The notes beneath the pieces are model-generated. The model was given only the letters and a program-made list of their open reading frames with translations. It ran no database searches and was not told where the DNA came from. A DNA stretch of 39,982 bases, from positions 3,342 to 43,323 of the forward strand of contig VAWP01000045.1 of the NCBI GenBank assembly GCA_005888295.1. The letters run 5' to 3'. Source of the stretch: Actinomycetota bacterium. GTDB lineage: Bacteria; Actinomycetota; Acidimicrobiia; Acidimicrobiales; AC-9. Of the stretch, positions 1 to 10,524 are shown in pieces (within the stretch, counting starts at the first letter, position 1; each line of letters begins with the position of its first letter). Both the position numbers and the translations under genes were made by a program.

Positions 1-275
1 CCGTGCCGCTCACGTTCTCCGAGGCCGCCCTGGGGTCGACGATCAGGGTGCCGACCCTCGAGGGGCCCGTGACCCTTCGCATCCCACCGGGGACGCCGTC
101 GGGTCGGACCTTCCGCGTGCGCGGTCGGGGCGTCAAGAGCGGAAAGTCGGCGGGAGACCTGCTCGTCACCGTCGAGGTGGCCGTGCCGCCGCACCTGACC
201 GACGCCCAGCGGGAGGCGGTGGAGGCGCTGGCATCGGCCTCCGAGGAGTCTCCGAGATCGCATCTGGGGGTGTGA
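1..275 (+). CDS. dnaJ: DnaJ chaperone, C-terminal fragment
   Basis: This is the 3' end of a DnaJ (Hsp40) co-chaperone gene; the J domain, Gly-rich linker and zinc fingers lie before the window. About 90 residues remain, matching the end of the substrate-binding beta domain and the dimerisation tail: a 'VPTLEGPVTLRIPPGT' strand pair, then 'FRVRGRGV' and 'GDLLVTVEVAVP', the usual DnaJ C-terminal signature. DnaJ delivers unfolded clients to DnaK and stimulates its ATPase. The gene is followed 7 nt later by hspR, the actinobacterial dnaK-grpE-dnaJ-hspR arrangement. The GTG at position 3 is an internal valine, not a start. CbpA-like paralogues share this domain, but the hspR neighbour favours DnaJ. 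Confidence 0.9.
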   Translation, partial: VPLTFSEAALGSTIRVPTLEGPVTLRIPPGTPSGRTFRVRGRGVKSGKSAGDLLVTVEVAVPPHLTDAQREAVEALASASEESPRSHLGV

Positions 276-282
276 CACGACG

Positions 283-687
283 ATGGCGAGCATGCGACGG
301 CCGGACCCGCAACGCCAGACCGTGAGCAGCCGTGCCGTCTACGTGATCTCGGTGGCGGCCGAGCTGGCGGGCGTCCATCCCCAGACGCTGCGCATCTACG
401 AGCGCAAGGGCCTGGTCGACCCGGCTCGCACCGGTGGCGGGAGCCGCCGGTACAGCGAGCGCGACATCCAGCGCCTGCAGAGGATCCAGGAGCTGACCAA
501 CGCCGGCCTCAATCTCGAGGGGGTGCGCCGGGTGATCGAGCTCGAGGACCTGGTCCAGCGCCTGGGCCGGGAGCTGGTGGAGGCCCGCCGCGAGGCGCGT
601 GAGGCGGTCGAGCGCACCCACCGCCAGTACCGGCGGGACCTGGTGCCCCTCAGCCAGGCGCCCGTCCCGTACCGGGGCCGCCGCTAG
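283..687 (+). CDS. hspR: HspR heat-shock repressor, MerR family
   Basis: HspR is a MerR-family repressor of the dnaK operon that acts with DnaK as co-repressor. The 134-residue protein has an N-terminal winged helix-turn-helix at about residues 21-60, with 'HPQTLRIYERKGLV' as recognition helix region and 'RRY' at residues 55-57 as the wing. A coiled-coil-prone helix (about 85-115, rich in R/E/A) follows and probably mediates dimerisation. MerR proteins that sense metals carry C-terminal cysteines; this one has none, which fits HspR. It follows dnaJ directly, so it is probably the last gene of the chaperone operon and autoregulated. The HAIR operator would lie upstream of dnaK, outside the window. 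The ATG at 283 is the first start in frame. Confidence 0.9.
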   Translation: MASMRRPDPQRQTVSSRAVYVISVAAELAGVHPQTLRIYERKGLVDPARTGGGSRRYSERDIQRLQRIQELTNAGLNLEGVRRVIELEDLVQRLGRELVEARREAREAVERTHRQYRRDLVPLSQAPVPYRGRR

Positions 688-3289
<2,602 letters not shown>

Positions 3290-3293
<4 letters not shown>

Positions 3294-3736
3294 GGGTCGC
3301 CGTGCTCATGGGCTCTCCGAGCGATCGCGAGCGCATGGCGCCCGCCGTGCACATGCTGGAGCGCTTCGGGGTGGAGGCGGACGAGCGCGTGCTCTCGGCC
3401 CACCGGAGCCCCGACGAGCTCGCCGCCTTCGCCCGCTCTGCCCGTGAGGAAGGCTTCGCGGCGATCATCTGTGGCGCCGGCCTCGCCGCCCACCTGGCCG
3501 GTGCCGCCGCAGCCCACACGACCCTGCCGGTCATTGGCGTGCCGTTGTCCGGCGGTCCCCTGACCGGCGTGGACGCCCTGTACTCGACCGTGCAGATGCC
3601 GCGCGGGATACCAGTCGCCACGGTGTCCATCGACGGCGCCGCCAACGCTGCCATCCTGGCCGTGGAGATGCTGGCCGTGACCGACGAGACGCTGGCCCGT
3701 CAGCTGGTCGAGTTCCGGGCGGGCGGGGCGAGGTGA
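3290..3736 (+). CDS. purE: N5-carboxyaminoimidazole ribonucleotide mutase
   Basis: PurE converts N5-CAIR to CAIR by moving the carboxylate. The 148-residue protein has the class I signature: 'GSPSDRERM' near the start, 'SAHRSPDE' with the catalytic His around residue 42, '[10 protein letters not shown]', and '[16 protein letters not shown]'. A class I mutase implies a separate PurK making N5-CAIR, and no purK is seen in this window, so it should be encoded elsewhere. The start overlaps the purD stop and the gene ends 7 nt before purB, within one tight run of genes. Confidence 0.95.
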
Positions 3737-3743
3737 CGACGGG

Positions 3744-4992
3744 ATGATCTCCCGCTACTCCCTGCCCGAGATGGCTGCGTTGTTCAGCGACGAGGCGAAG
3801 TTCCGCACCTGGCTGGAGATCGAGATACTCGCCGTGGAAGCCTGGTCCGAGCTCGGCGTGGTCCCGGCGGCAGACGCCGCCGCCGTGCGGGAACGGGCGC
3901 CGGCCATCACCCCGGCGACCATCGCCGCCATCGGCGAGCGGGAACGGGTGACCGACCACGACGTGGCCGCCTTCGTCGACGTGGTGCAGGACGCCATTGG
4001 CCCCCCGGCCGGGGCCTGGGTCCACTACGGCCTGACATCCTCCGACGTGGTCGACACGGCGCTGGGGGTCGCGCTCACCACGGCCGCCGAGCTTCTCCTG
4101 CAGGCCAGCGCCGACCTCGTCTCCTCGCTGGCGCGTCGCGCCCGCGAGCTGGCCGACGTCGCCATGGTGGGTCGCACCCACGGGGTCCACGCCGAGCCGA
4201 TCACCTTCGGTGCCAAGCTCGCCCTCTGGTGCCTCCAGGCCGACCGCGACCGACCCGGCCGTGGAGGCCCGCGTGTGTGCCGCCATGGGCCTGCGTCCGG
4301 TACCGGCCAGCCAGGTGGTCGCTCGTGACCGGCACGCCGAGTACCTGTGGGCCTGCGCGTCGGTCGGCGCCAGCATCGAGAGCTTCGCCACCGAGATCCG
4401 GCACCTGCAGCGCACCGAGGTTGGTGAGGTCGAGGAGCCGTTCGCGTCGGGGCAGAAGGGCAGCTCGGCCATGCCCCACAAGCGCAATCCCATCGTGGCC
4501 GAGCGGCTGTCGGGCCTGGCCCGGGTGCTCCGCGGCTACCTGGGGGCGGGGCTGGAGGACGTCGCCCTCTGGCACGAGCGCGACATCTCGCACAGCTCGG
4601 TGGAGCGCGTGGTCCTGCCCGATGCCAGCCTCCTCGCCTATTACCTTGTGAGGAAGATGACCGCGCTCGTCGACGGCCTCGTCGTCCACCGTGACCGGAT
4701 GCTCGAGAACCTCGATCGTTCGCACGGGCTGGTGTTCAGCCAGGCCGTGCTGCTCGCCCTGGTGGCGTCTGGCATGGACCGGGACTCCGCCTACCGGATC
4801 GTGCAGCGCGACGCCCGCCTGGCCTGGGACGAGGCCAAGCCGCTGCGCATGGTGCTCGAGTCCGATCCCGAGGTACCACTCGACGCAGGGCAGCTCGACG
4901 AGGCCTTCAGCCTCGAGCGGGCCCTGCGCCACGCCCGGCGAGCCGTCGACGCCCTCGACCGGATCGGCTCGATTGACGAGGAGGCCCCGTGA
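3744..4992 (+). pseudogene. purB: Adenylosuccinate lyase with internal deletion and frameshift
   Basis: PurB cleaves both SAICAR and adenylosuccinate, releasing fumarate. The sequence is split between two frames. From the ATG at 3744 it reads as normal PurB through 'HYGLTSSDVVDTAL' and 'GRTHGVHAEP' to 'KLALW' (codon at 4227). The remaining PurB sequence resumes in the +1 frame at 'DPAVEARVCAAMG' (4252 on), with the catalytic-loop signature 'GSSAMPHKRNP' and a normal C-terminus. Between the Trp codon and the Asp codon there are 22 nt, where homologues such as the B. subtilis enzyme have about 33 codons; roughly 77 nt are missing, including the conserved 'SGAVGTY' stretch. Both halves are otherwise well conserved, so the loss is recent or is an assembly error. 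The stop overlaps purC (GTGA). Confidence 0.85.
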
Positions 4993-5879
4993 CACTGACC
5001 CACGTTCACTCCGGCAAGGTCAGGGACGTCTACGGCCACGGCGACGAGTGTCTGCTGATGGTGGCTACCGACCGGATCTCGGCCTTCGACGTCGTGCTGG
5101 CGGAGCCCATCCCCGACAAGGGCCGCGTCCTCACCGCCATGACCGTGTTCTGGCTGGACCAGCTCGCCGATCTCGCGCCCAGCCACCTGGTGAGCGCCGA
5201 TCCCGCCGACTTTCCCTCCGACGCCAGCCGACTGGAGCAGGTCGACGGACGGGCGATGCTCGTGCGAAGGGCGGAGATGCTCCCCATCGAGTGCATCGTG
5301 CGCGGCTACCTGTCCGGGTCGGCGTGGAAGGAGTACCGGCAGTCGGGCACCGTGCACGGGGTGCGCCAGCCGGCCGGCCTGCGGGAGTCGGACCGGCTGC
5401 CGGACGCGCTCTTCACGCCCTCGACCAAGGCGACCGAAGGCCACGACGTCAACATCGGCTTCGACGACGCCGTCGCCATGGTCGGCGCGGCGGTGGCCGA
5501 GGAAGCCCGCGACATCTGCCTGGCCGCGTACCGACGCGGCGCCGAGTGGGCGGCTGCCCGCGGGATCATCATGGCCGACACCAAGTTCGAGCTCGGCTTC
5601 ATCGACGGACGACTGGCGCTCTGTGACGAGGTCCTCACCCCGGACTCGTCGAGGTTCTGGCCCGCCGACGCCTGGGCACCGGGTGCCACGCCGCCGTCGT
5701 TCGACAAGCAGCCCGTCCGCGACTGCCTCGAGGCGACGGGCTGGGACAAGTCGCCGCCCCCCCCTCCACTGCCCGACGGGGTGGTGAAGGCCACCAGCGA
5801 GCGCTACCGTGCCGCCTACGAGCAGATCACGGGGCTGCGCCTGGCCGACTGGTACGGCGACGGAGCGCGCCCGTCGTGA
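4989..5879 (+). CDS. purC: SAICAR synthetase
   Basis: PurC joins CAIR and aspartate with ATP to give SAICAR. At 296 residues it is of the longer type seen in actinobacteria and fungi rather than the roughly 240-residue E. coli form. 'GKVRDVY' at residues 9-15 is the nucleotide-binding glycine-rich start, followed by 'DRISAFD', 'RRAEMLPIECIVRGY' and 'MADTKFELG'. The region 'DEVLTPDSSRFW' is the second SAICAR synthetase signature. The GTG start lies inside the purB stop (GTGA) and the stop overlaps purS in the same way, so translation is probably coupled through the run. The frame is intact even though purB upstream is broken. Confidence 0.96.
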   Translation: MTLTHVHSGKVRDVYGHGDECLLMVATDRISAFDVVLAEPIPDKGRVLTAMTVFWLDQLADLAPSHLVSADPADFPSDASRLEQVDGRAMLVRRAEMLPIECIVRGYLSGSAWKEYRQSGTVHGVRQPAGLRESDRLPDALFTPSTKATEGHDVNIGFDDAVAMVGAAVAEEARDICLAAYRRGAEWAAARGIIMADTKFELGFIDGRLALCDEVLTPDSSRFWPADAWAPGATPPSFDKQPVRDCLEATGWDKSPPPPPLPDGVVKATSERYRAAYEQITGLRLADWYGDGARPS

Positions 5880-6160
5880 GGTTCCACGCCCTGGTCGAGG
5901 TGCGGCTCCGCGCCGGGATCGCCGACCCCCAGGGAGCCACCCTCGAGCGGGCCCTGCCCGCCTTGGGCTTCGAGAGCGTCGAGGGTGTGCGCGTCGGCAA
6001 GGCGATCCGCTTCGACGTCGACGCCTTCGACGAGGCCGCGGCGCGCGCCGAGATCGACGAGCTGTGCCGGCGGCTGCTGGCCAACCCGGTGATCGAGGAG
6101 GCCGACGTCAGCATCTCGCCCGAGCCGGGCTCGATGGCGGCGGGAGGTCGTGCCGGGTGA
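5876..6160 (+). CDS. purS: FGAM synthase subunit PurS
   Basis: PurS is the small bridging subunit of the PurLQS form of FGAM synthase. The 94-residue protein matches the family: an N-terminal strand 'FHALVEVRLRAGIADPQG', then 'ALPALGFESVEGVRVGKAI' and 'LLANPVIEEADV', in the usual order. It dimerises and links PurQ, which makes ammonia from glutamine, to PurL. The GTG start overlaps the purC stop and the stop overlaps purQ (GTGA both times). The last ten or so residues, Gly/Ala-rich, extend past the usual end and carry the purQ ribosome-binding site in their coding sequence. Confidence 0.92.
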   Translation: MRFHALVEVRLRAGIADPQGATLERALPALGFESVEGVRVGKAIRFDVDAFDEAAARAEIDELCRRLLANPVIEEADVSISPEPGSMAAGGRAG

Positions 6161-6888
6161 GCGGGCGCGTGGGCGTGGTGGTCTTTCCGGGATCCAACTG
6201 CGAGCACGACGTCGTCGAGGCGATCGAAGGTCTCGGCGGGGATGCCGAGCTGGTCTGGCACGGCGCCCGGTCGGTCGCGCAGGTCGACGCCCTCGTCCTG
6301 CCGGGTGGGTTTGCCCACGGCGACTACCTCCGCCCGGGCGCCATCGCCCGGTTCTCTCCCGTAATGGACGCGGTGCGGTCGTTCGCCGCCGACGGTGGGC
6401 TGGTACTGGGGGTGTGCAACGGCTTTCAGGTTCTCACCGAGGCGGGCATGCTCCCCGGCGCTCTCCAGAAGAACCGTCACTTGAGGTTCCTCTGCACGAC
6501 CGTGAGCGTCCGTATAGAGCGCAGTCGATCCTTCATCTCACGGTTGGCTCGACCGGGAACAGTGCTCCGGCTTCCCATCAATCACTTCGAAGGGAATTAC
6601 ACCTGCGAACCAGAGACACTGGCCGAGCTTCGCGCCGAAGAGCGAATCGTCGCCCGCTACTGCGACAATCCCAACGGCTCGATCGACGACATTGCGGGGA
6701 TCACGAACGAGGCTGGGAACGTCGTCGGGCTCATGCCCCATCCCGAGCGTGCTTACGACGCTCTGCTCGGGTCCTCCGACGGAGCGATCCTGCTGCGAAC
6801 GATGGTGGAGCCGCCGCGAGGGCGATCGCGGGCTGCGACCGCCGAGGCAGGGGCTACCCCTGGGCCCGCTGGATCCCGGCTCGTCTGA
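6157..6888 (+). CDS. purQ: FGAM synthase glutaminase subunit PurQ
   Basis: PurQ hydrolyses glutamine to supply ammonia to PurL. The class I glutamine amidotransferase triad is present: Cys87 in 'LGVCNGFQVL', and His195/Glu197 in 'MPHPERAYD'. The GTG at 6157 overlaps the purS stop and has GGGAGG at 6142-6147, 9 nt upstream. The protein is 243 residues; homologues end soon after the 'HPERA' region, so residues from about 218 are an unusual Arg/Ala/Gly-rich tail whose coding sequence overlaps the end of the opposite-strand gene by 35 nt. Base composition changes from about residue 104 (position 6470): 60-nt lines from 6481 to 6720 are 55-65% GC, against about 70% before. The protein still reads as normal PurQ, so homologous exchange with a lower-GC relative is possible. 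Confidence 0.93.
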   Translation: MSGRVGVVVFPGSNCEHDVVEAIEGLGGDAELVWHGARSVAQVDALVLPGGFAHGDYLRPGAIARFSPVMDAVRSFAADGGLVLGVCNGFQVLTEAGMLPGALQKNRHLRFLCTTVSVRIERSRSFISRLARPGTVLRLPINHFEGNYTCEPETLAELRAEERIVARYCDNPNGSIDDIAGITNEAGNVVGLMPHPERAYDALLGSSDGAILLRTMVEPPRGRSRAATAEAGATPGPAGSRLV

Positions 6889-7276
6889 GCACGGCGGCGC
6901 TCACGCCAGCCTCTCTCCAGGCCGCATAACTGATGCCTTTGCGCTCGCCGTAGGAGGGCGCCGCCTTGACGAACTCGCGCTCGAGGGCGGCGATGTCGAC
7001 GGAGCGGTCCTTGCGATCGAGCTCCTCCTTCAGGTTCCTCCGCTCTTGGACCAGATGGAGCCGATTGAGCGGATCGGCCGAATCGAGGCGTTGCTCCACC
7101 GCGGCCAGCTGGCGTTTCACCGAGTCAGTGGTGCGCTTGCGGCCTCGTTTGGGCCGGTTGGCCTCGAGGGCTTCGAGATAGCGCCGGACGGCCCTCCCCT
7201 GTTCACGACCGACCGCCAGCGCCTCTTTGTGCTGAGCTGACATGGGAGATTTCGCGCGCTTCTGCGTCCGGGCCAT
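6854..7276 (-). CDS. Conserved actinobacterial protein of unknown function
   Basis: This 140-residue protein is basic and probably all-helical. It begins 'MARTQKRAKSPMSAQHKEAL', has a 'KPKRGRK'-like basic patch near residues 43-48, a heptad-like charged stretch (about 50-95, rich in K/R/E/L/Q) that could be a coiled coil, and ends with 'ERKGISYAAWREAGVSAAVL'. I recognise it as a type of conserved hypothetical protein found in many actinobacteria, but no function is assigned. The ATG at 7276 was chosen because the open frame further upstream is a shadow of purL. The gene is antisense to the purine genes, overlaps the purQ tail by 35 nt and lies in a patch of lower GC. It separates purQ from purL, whose products form one complex. 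Confidence 0.75.
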   Translation of the reverse strand: MARTQKRAKSPMSAQHKEALAVGREQGRAVRRYLEALEANRPKRGRKRTTDSVKRQLAAVEQRLDSADPLNRLHLVQERRNLKEELDRKDRSVDIAALEREFVKAAPSYGERKGISYAAWREAGVSAAVLRRAGIQRAQG

Positions 7277-7365
7277 CGATGAAGTATTGCGCAGTGACCA
7301 CGCGGAATTCAATTCGTGATTCGGGAAAAACACGGTTGCTTGAGCGATGAGGGAAGGCCCCCGAT

Positions 7366-7371
7366 TACGGT
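7366..7371 (+). promoter_or_regulatory. Candidate leaderless -10 element for purL
   Basis: TACGGT ends 6 nt before the purL GTG at 7378, the spacing expected if transcription begins at the start codon. No Shine-Dalgarno-like sequence lies at the normal distance. The surrounding gap (7277-7377) is 53-58% GC, the richest in A+T in this part of the window, and must also hold the promoter of the opposite-strand gene. A promoter here is needed because the antisense gene interrupts the pur run. Confidence 0.35.
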
Positions 7372-7377
7372 GTCGGC

Positions 7378-9618
7378 GTGGGTGAGGTGATCCATCGGGC
7401 ACTGGGGTTGAGCGACGAGGAAGCGGCGGAGATCGAGTCGGTGCTCGGCCGCCCGCCCAACCATCTCGAGCTGGCCATGTTCGCCGTGATGTGGAGCGAG
7501 CACTGCTCGTACAAATCCTCCCGGCTGCACCTCCGACGCCTGCCGAGCGAGGGGGAGGCGGTCCTCGTCGGGCCGGGAGAGAACGCCGGTGTCGTCGATG
7601 CCGGTGACGGGATCGCCGTCGCCGTTCGCATCGAGAGCCACAATCACCCCTCCGCCATAGAGCCATATCAGGGTGCGGCGACCGGTGTCGGCGGGATCCT
7701 GCGCGACGTGTTCACGATGGGCGCCCGGCCGATCGCGGTGATGGACTCCCTCCGCTTCGGGCCGCTCGACGACGCCCGGAACCGGTGGCTCCTCGAGGGC
7801 GTGGTGAGCGGCATCTCCGGCTACGGCAACTCCGTCGGCGTCCCCACGGTCGGCGGCGAGGTCGGCTTCGACCCCTGCTACTCGGGGAACCCGTTGGTGA
7901 ACGTGTTGTGCCTCGGCGTGCTGCCCGTCGGGCGGTTGGTGCGGGGTCGCGCCAGCGGCGTCGGCAACCTCGCCGTCCTCCTCGGTGCGAGCACCGGCCG
8001 GGACGGCATCGGAGGGGTGAGCGTGCTGGCGTCGGCGGGCTTCGGCGCCACGGGCGATGGGCGGGCACCGTCGGCCAACGGGTCGGAGTCCCTGCGACCG
8101 AGCGTGCAGGTCGGCGACCCCTTCGAGGAGAAGCGGCTGCTGGAGGCGTGCCTGGAGCTGTTGGACGCGGGCCTCGTGGTGGGGATCCAGGACCTCGGTG
8201 GCGCCGGCCTGACCTGTGCCACCTCGGAGACGGCCGCGCGCGGTGGTGTGGGCATGGACGTCGACGTGTCGGCCGTGCCGCGCCGCGAGCCGGCCATGGA
8301 GCCGTTCGAGGTGATGACCAGCGAGAGCCAGGAGCGGATGCTGGCCATCGTCGCTCCCCGCGACCTGTCCCGCCTACTCGAGGTGTGCGCCCGTTGGGAG
8401 GTCTCGGCCAGCGTGGTGGGGCGGGTGACACCGGGCCAACCCGACGGCGGCGGGGGCCGGCTGCGGGTCCTCGACGGGTGGGACGGAGCGGTCCTCGCCG
8501 ACGTCCCCGCTGCCGCCCTGGCTGACGACGCCCCCGTCTACGACCGGCCCCGAAGGGCTCCGGCACCGATCGCCGCGGTGGCGCCGGACGGGCCCGAGGC
8601 CGACCGCACGGACTGCGGCGCCGACCTGCTCGCCCTCGTGGCCGACGCCTCGTGGGTGTACCAGCAGTACGACCACCAGCTGTTCCTCAACACCGTCGAA
8701 GGACCCGGTGGCGACGCTGCCGTGCTGCGTCTGAAGGCACCCGGGCTCCCCGCCAGCCGTCGTGGGCTCGCCCTCTCCACCGACGGCAACAGCCGGTGGT
8801 GCCGTCTCGACCCCCGCCAGGGCGCGGCGATGACCGTCGCCGAGTCGGCGCTCAACGTGGCCTGTGCCGGAGCCCGGCCGGTGGCCGCGGTCGACTGCCT
8901 CAACCTCGGCAACCCCGAGCACCCCGAGGTCATGTGGCAGCTGTCGGAGGTCGTGGACGGGCTGGCCGAGGCGTGTCGCGCCCTCGAACTGCCCGTCGTC
9001 GGAGGCAACGTCAGCCTCTACAACGAGAGCCAGGGACGCGACATCGATCCGACGCCCGTCGTCGGGGTCGTCGGGCTCATCGACCGGCTCGAGCGTCGCC
9101 TGCCGGGCCTGACTCTGGTGCCGGGGGAGCGCCTCCTGCTGCTGGGGCACACCGTGGCGTCGCTGAGCGGGTCCCGGTGGGCGGCCGAGCGCGGCAGCGG
9201 CGCCGCGTCCGGTGGCGGGCGTCTGCCACCGCTCGATCTCGCCGTGCACCGCGCCCTGGTCGAGCTCGTCGTCGACCTGGTGAGCGACGGTGTCGTGACC
9301 GGCCTGCACGACGTGTCCGACGGGGGCCTCGGTGTAGCCCTGGCCGAGCTGGCCGTGCAGTCGGGGACGGGTCTGGTCGCGCGCGGGATCGCCGGTCATG
9401 CCGAGCTGTTCTCCGAGTCGCCGTCGCGCGTCGTGGTGTGCACGGCGAACCCCGAGGGGATCGCCGCCCGGGCCAGGTCGGCCGGGTTGGCGGTGAGCGA
9501 GCTCGGCATTGCCAGAGGCGACCGGCTCGTCGTCGAGGGCCTCGTCGATGTCGCCCTGGCCGACCTCGAGCAGGCCTGGCGATCGACGTTGCCCGATCGC
9601 GTCGCCGGCCGCCACTAG
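7378..9618 (+). CDS. purL: FGAM synthase catalytic subunit PurL, small type
   Basis: PurL uses ATP and PurQ-supplied ammonia to turn FGAR into FGAM. At 746 residues it is the short PurL that needs separate PurS and PurQ, both present upstream. Signatures include '[10 protein letters not shown]' (residues 39-48, catalytic His42), '[20 protein letters not shown]' (about 86-105), '[14 protein letters not shown]' and, in the second half, '[14 protein letters not shown]' and '[10 protein letters not shown]'. The tandem AIRS-like halves are both complete. The GTG at 7378 is the first start in frame and gives the usual N-terminus. It is separated from purQ by an antisense gene, so it probably has its own promoter, and converges on the PHP gene with a gap of 8 nt. 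Confidence 0.96.
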   Translation: MGEVIHRALGLSDEEAAEIESVLGRPPNHLELAMFAVMWSEHCSYKSSRLHLRRLPSEGEAVLVGPGENAGVVDAGDGIAVAVRIESHNHPSAIEPYQGAATGVGGILRDVFTMGARPIAVMDSLRFGPLDDARNRWLLEGVVSGISGYGNSVGVPTVGGEVGFDPCYSGNPLVNVLCLGVLPVGRLVRGRASGVGNLAVLLGASTGRDGIGGVSVLASAGFGATGDGRAPSANGSESLRPSVQVGDPFEEKRLLEACLELLDAGLVVGIQDLGGAGLTCATSETAARGGVGMDVDVSAVPRREPAMEPFEVMTSESQERMLAIVAPRDLSRLLEVCARWEVSASVVGRVTPGQPDGGGGRLRVLDGWDGAVLADVPAAALADDAPVYDRPRRAPAPIAAVAPDGPEADRTDCGADLLALVADASWVYQQYDHQLFLNTVEGPGGDAAVLRLKAPGLPASRRGLALSTDGNSRWCRLDPRQGAAMTVAESALNVACAGARPVAAVDCLNLGNPEHPEVMWQLSEVVDGLAEACRALELPVVGGNVSLYNESQGRDIDPTPVVGVVGLIDRLERRLPGLTLVPGERLLLLGHTVASLSGSRWAAERGSGAASGGGRLPPLDLAVHRALVELVVDLVSDGVVTGLHDVSDGGLGVALAELAVQSGTGLVARGIAGHAELFSESPSRVVVCTANPEGIAARARSAGLAVSELGIARGDRLVVEGLVDVALADLEQAWRSTLPDRVAGRH

Positions 9619-9626
9619 TGGTGGCT

Positions 9627-10463
9627 CTAGGGGCGACGCTCGGCGAGGGACGTGACCGTCGTCTCCGGTACCGACAGGTCCCCCTGTCCCGTGCCGACGG
9701 TGAGGTCGGGCTTGTACGTGCCGTGGTAGTCGGACCCGCCGGTGGCGACGAGGCCGTGACGGTGGGCGATGTCCGCCAGTCCCGCCCGCTCGTCCGGTGA
9801 GTACCGGCCGTACAGCGCTTCGAGGCCCGAGAGCCCGGCGTCGGCCAGCTCCGCCACGGTCGAGTCCAGCTCGCGCTCGCCCAGCTGCAGGCTGAGCGGA
9901 TGGGCGAGCACGGCGACGCCACCGGAGCCACGGGCCTGCTCGGCCACGGTCCTGGGGGAGAGGCGGGCCTTGCTCACGTAGCCGGGCCGTCCTCGGGCGA
10001 GGTAGCGGTCGAAGGCCTCCTGGACGGATCCCACGACGCCCTTGCGAACGAGGATCGACGCCATGTGCGGACGCCCGGCCCCGTCACCGCCGGCCTCGGC
10101 CGCCAGCTCCTCGAGGGTCACCGGGAGCCCCAGAACCGACAGGCGCTCGACCATCTGCCGGTTTCGCTCGGTCCGATCGGTCTGGAGCCGGGCCAGCTCG
10201 TCCTGGAGGGGCCCCTCACCCGGCTCGACGAAATAGACCAGCACGTGGAGCGTGCCCGGCGCCCACTCGCACGAGACCTCGCACCCCGGGACCAGCTCCA
10301 CACCCAGCGCCTCGGCCCGCGCCCGGGCCTCCGCCAACCCGTCCAGGCGGTCGTGGTCGGTGAGGGCGACGGCGCTGCACCCGGCCGCCGCCGCCAGCTC
10401 GGGTATGCGCGCTGGTGGATCGGATCCGTCGGAAACGGTCGAATGGGTATGGAGATCGATCAT
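9627..10463 (-). CDS. PHP-domain metal-dependent phosphoesterase (TrpH/RNase AM-like)
   Basis: PHP-domain hydrolases of this type remove phosphate from small nucleotides or RNA 5' ends; the characterised relative is E. coli YciV/TrpH (RNase AM). The 278-residue protein has the metal-binding set in order: 'DLHTHSTVSDGS' (His5, His7, Asp12), 'LTDHD' (35-38), 'GCEVSC', 'GRPHMA', 'VLAHP' and 'GSDYHG' near the end. It resembles stand-alone family members rather than the PHP domain of DNA polymerase III or histidinol phosphatase, though the exact substrate cannot be told. It lies antisense between purL and purF. Its start is about 60 nt from the purF start, so the two are divergent and share a promoter region. 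Confidence 0.85.
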   Translation of the reverse strand: MIDLHTHSTVSDGSDPPARIPELAAAAGCSAVALTDHDRLDGLAEARARAEALGVELVPGCEVSCEWAPGTLHVLVYFVEPGEGPLQDELARLQTDRTERNRQMVERLSVLGLPVTLEELAAEAGGDGAGRPHMASILVRKGVVGSVQEAFDRYLARGRPGYVSKARLSPRTVAEQARGSGGVAVLAHPLSLQLGERELDSTVAELADAGLSGLEALYGRYSPDERAGLADIAHRHGLVATGGSDYHGTYKPDLTVGTGQGDLSVPETTVTSLAERRP

Positions 10464-10524
10464 GCGCAGAGCAGGCTAGCTTCGCCTGGCCGAAGAACGG
10501 CCGGGGCTGTGGGAGACTGAAGTA

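Noticed and set aside
3744-4328. Two separate small lyase genes in place of a broken purB
   Set aside because: The two parts are the N- and C-terminal portions of one PurB chain and neither could form an active site; the frame break falls in the conserved core.
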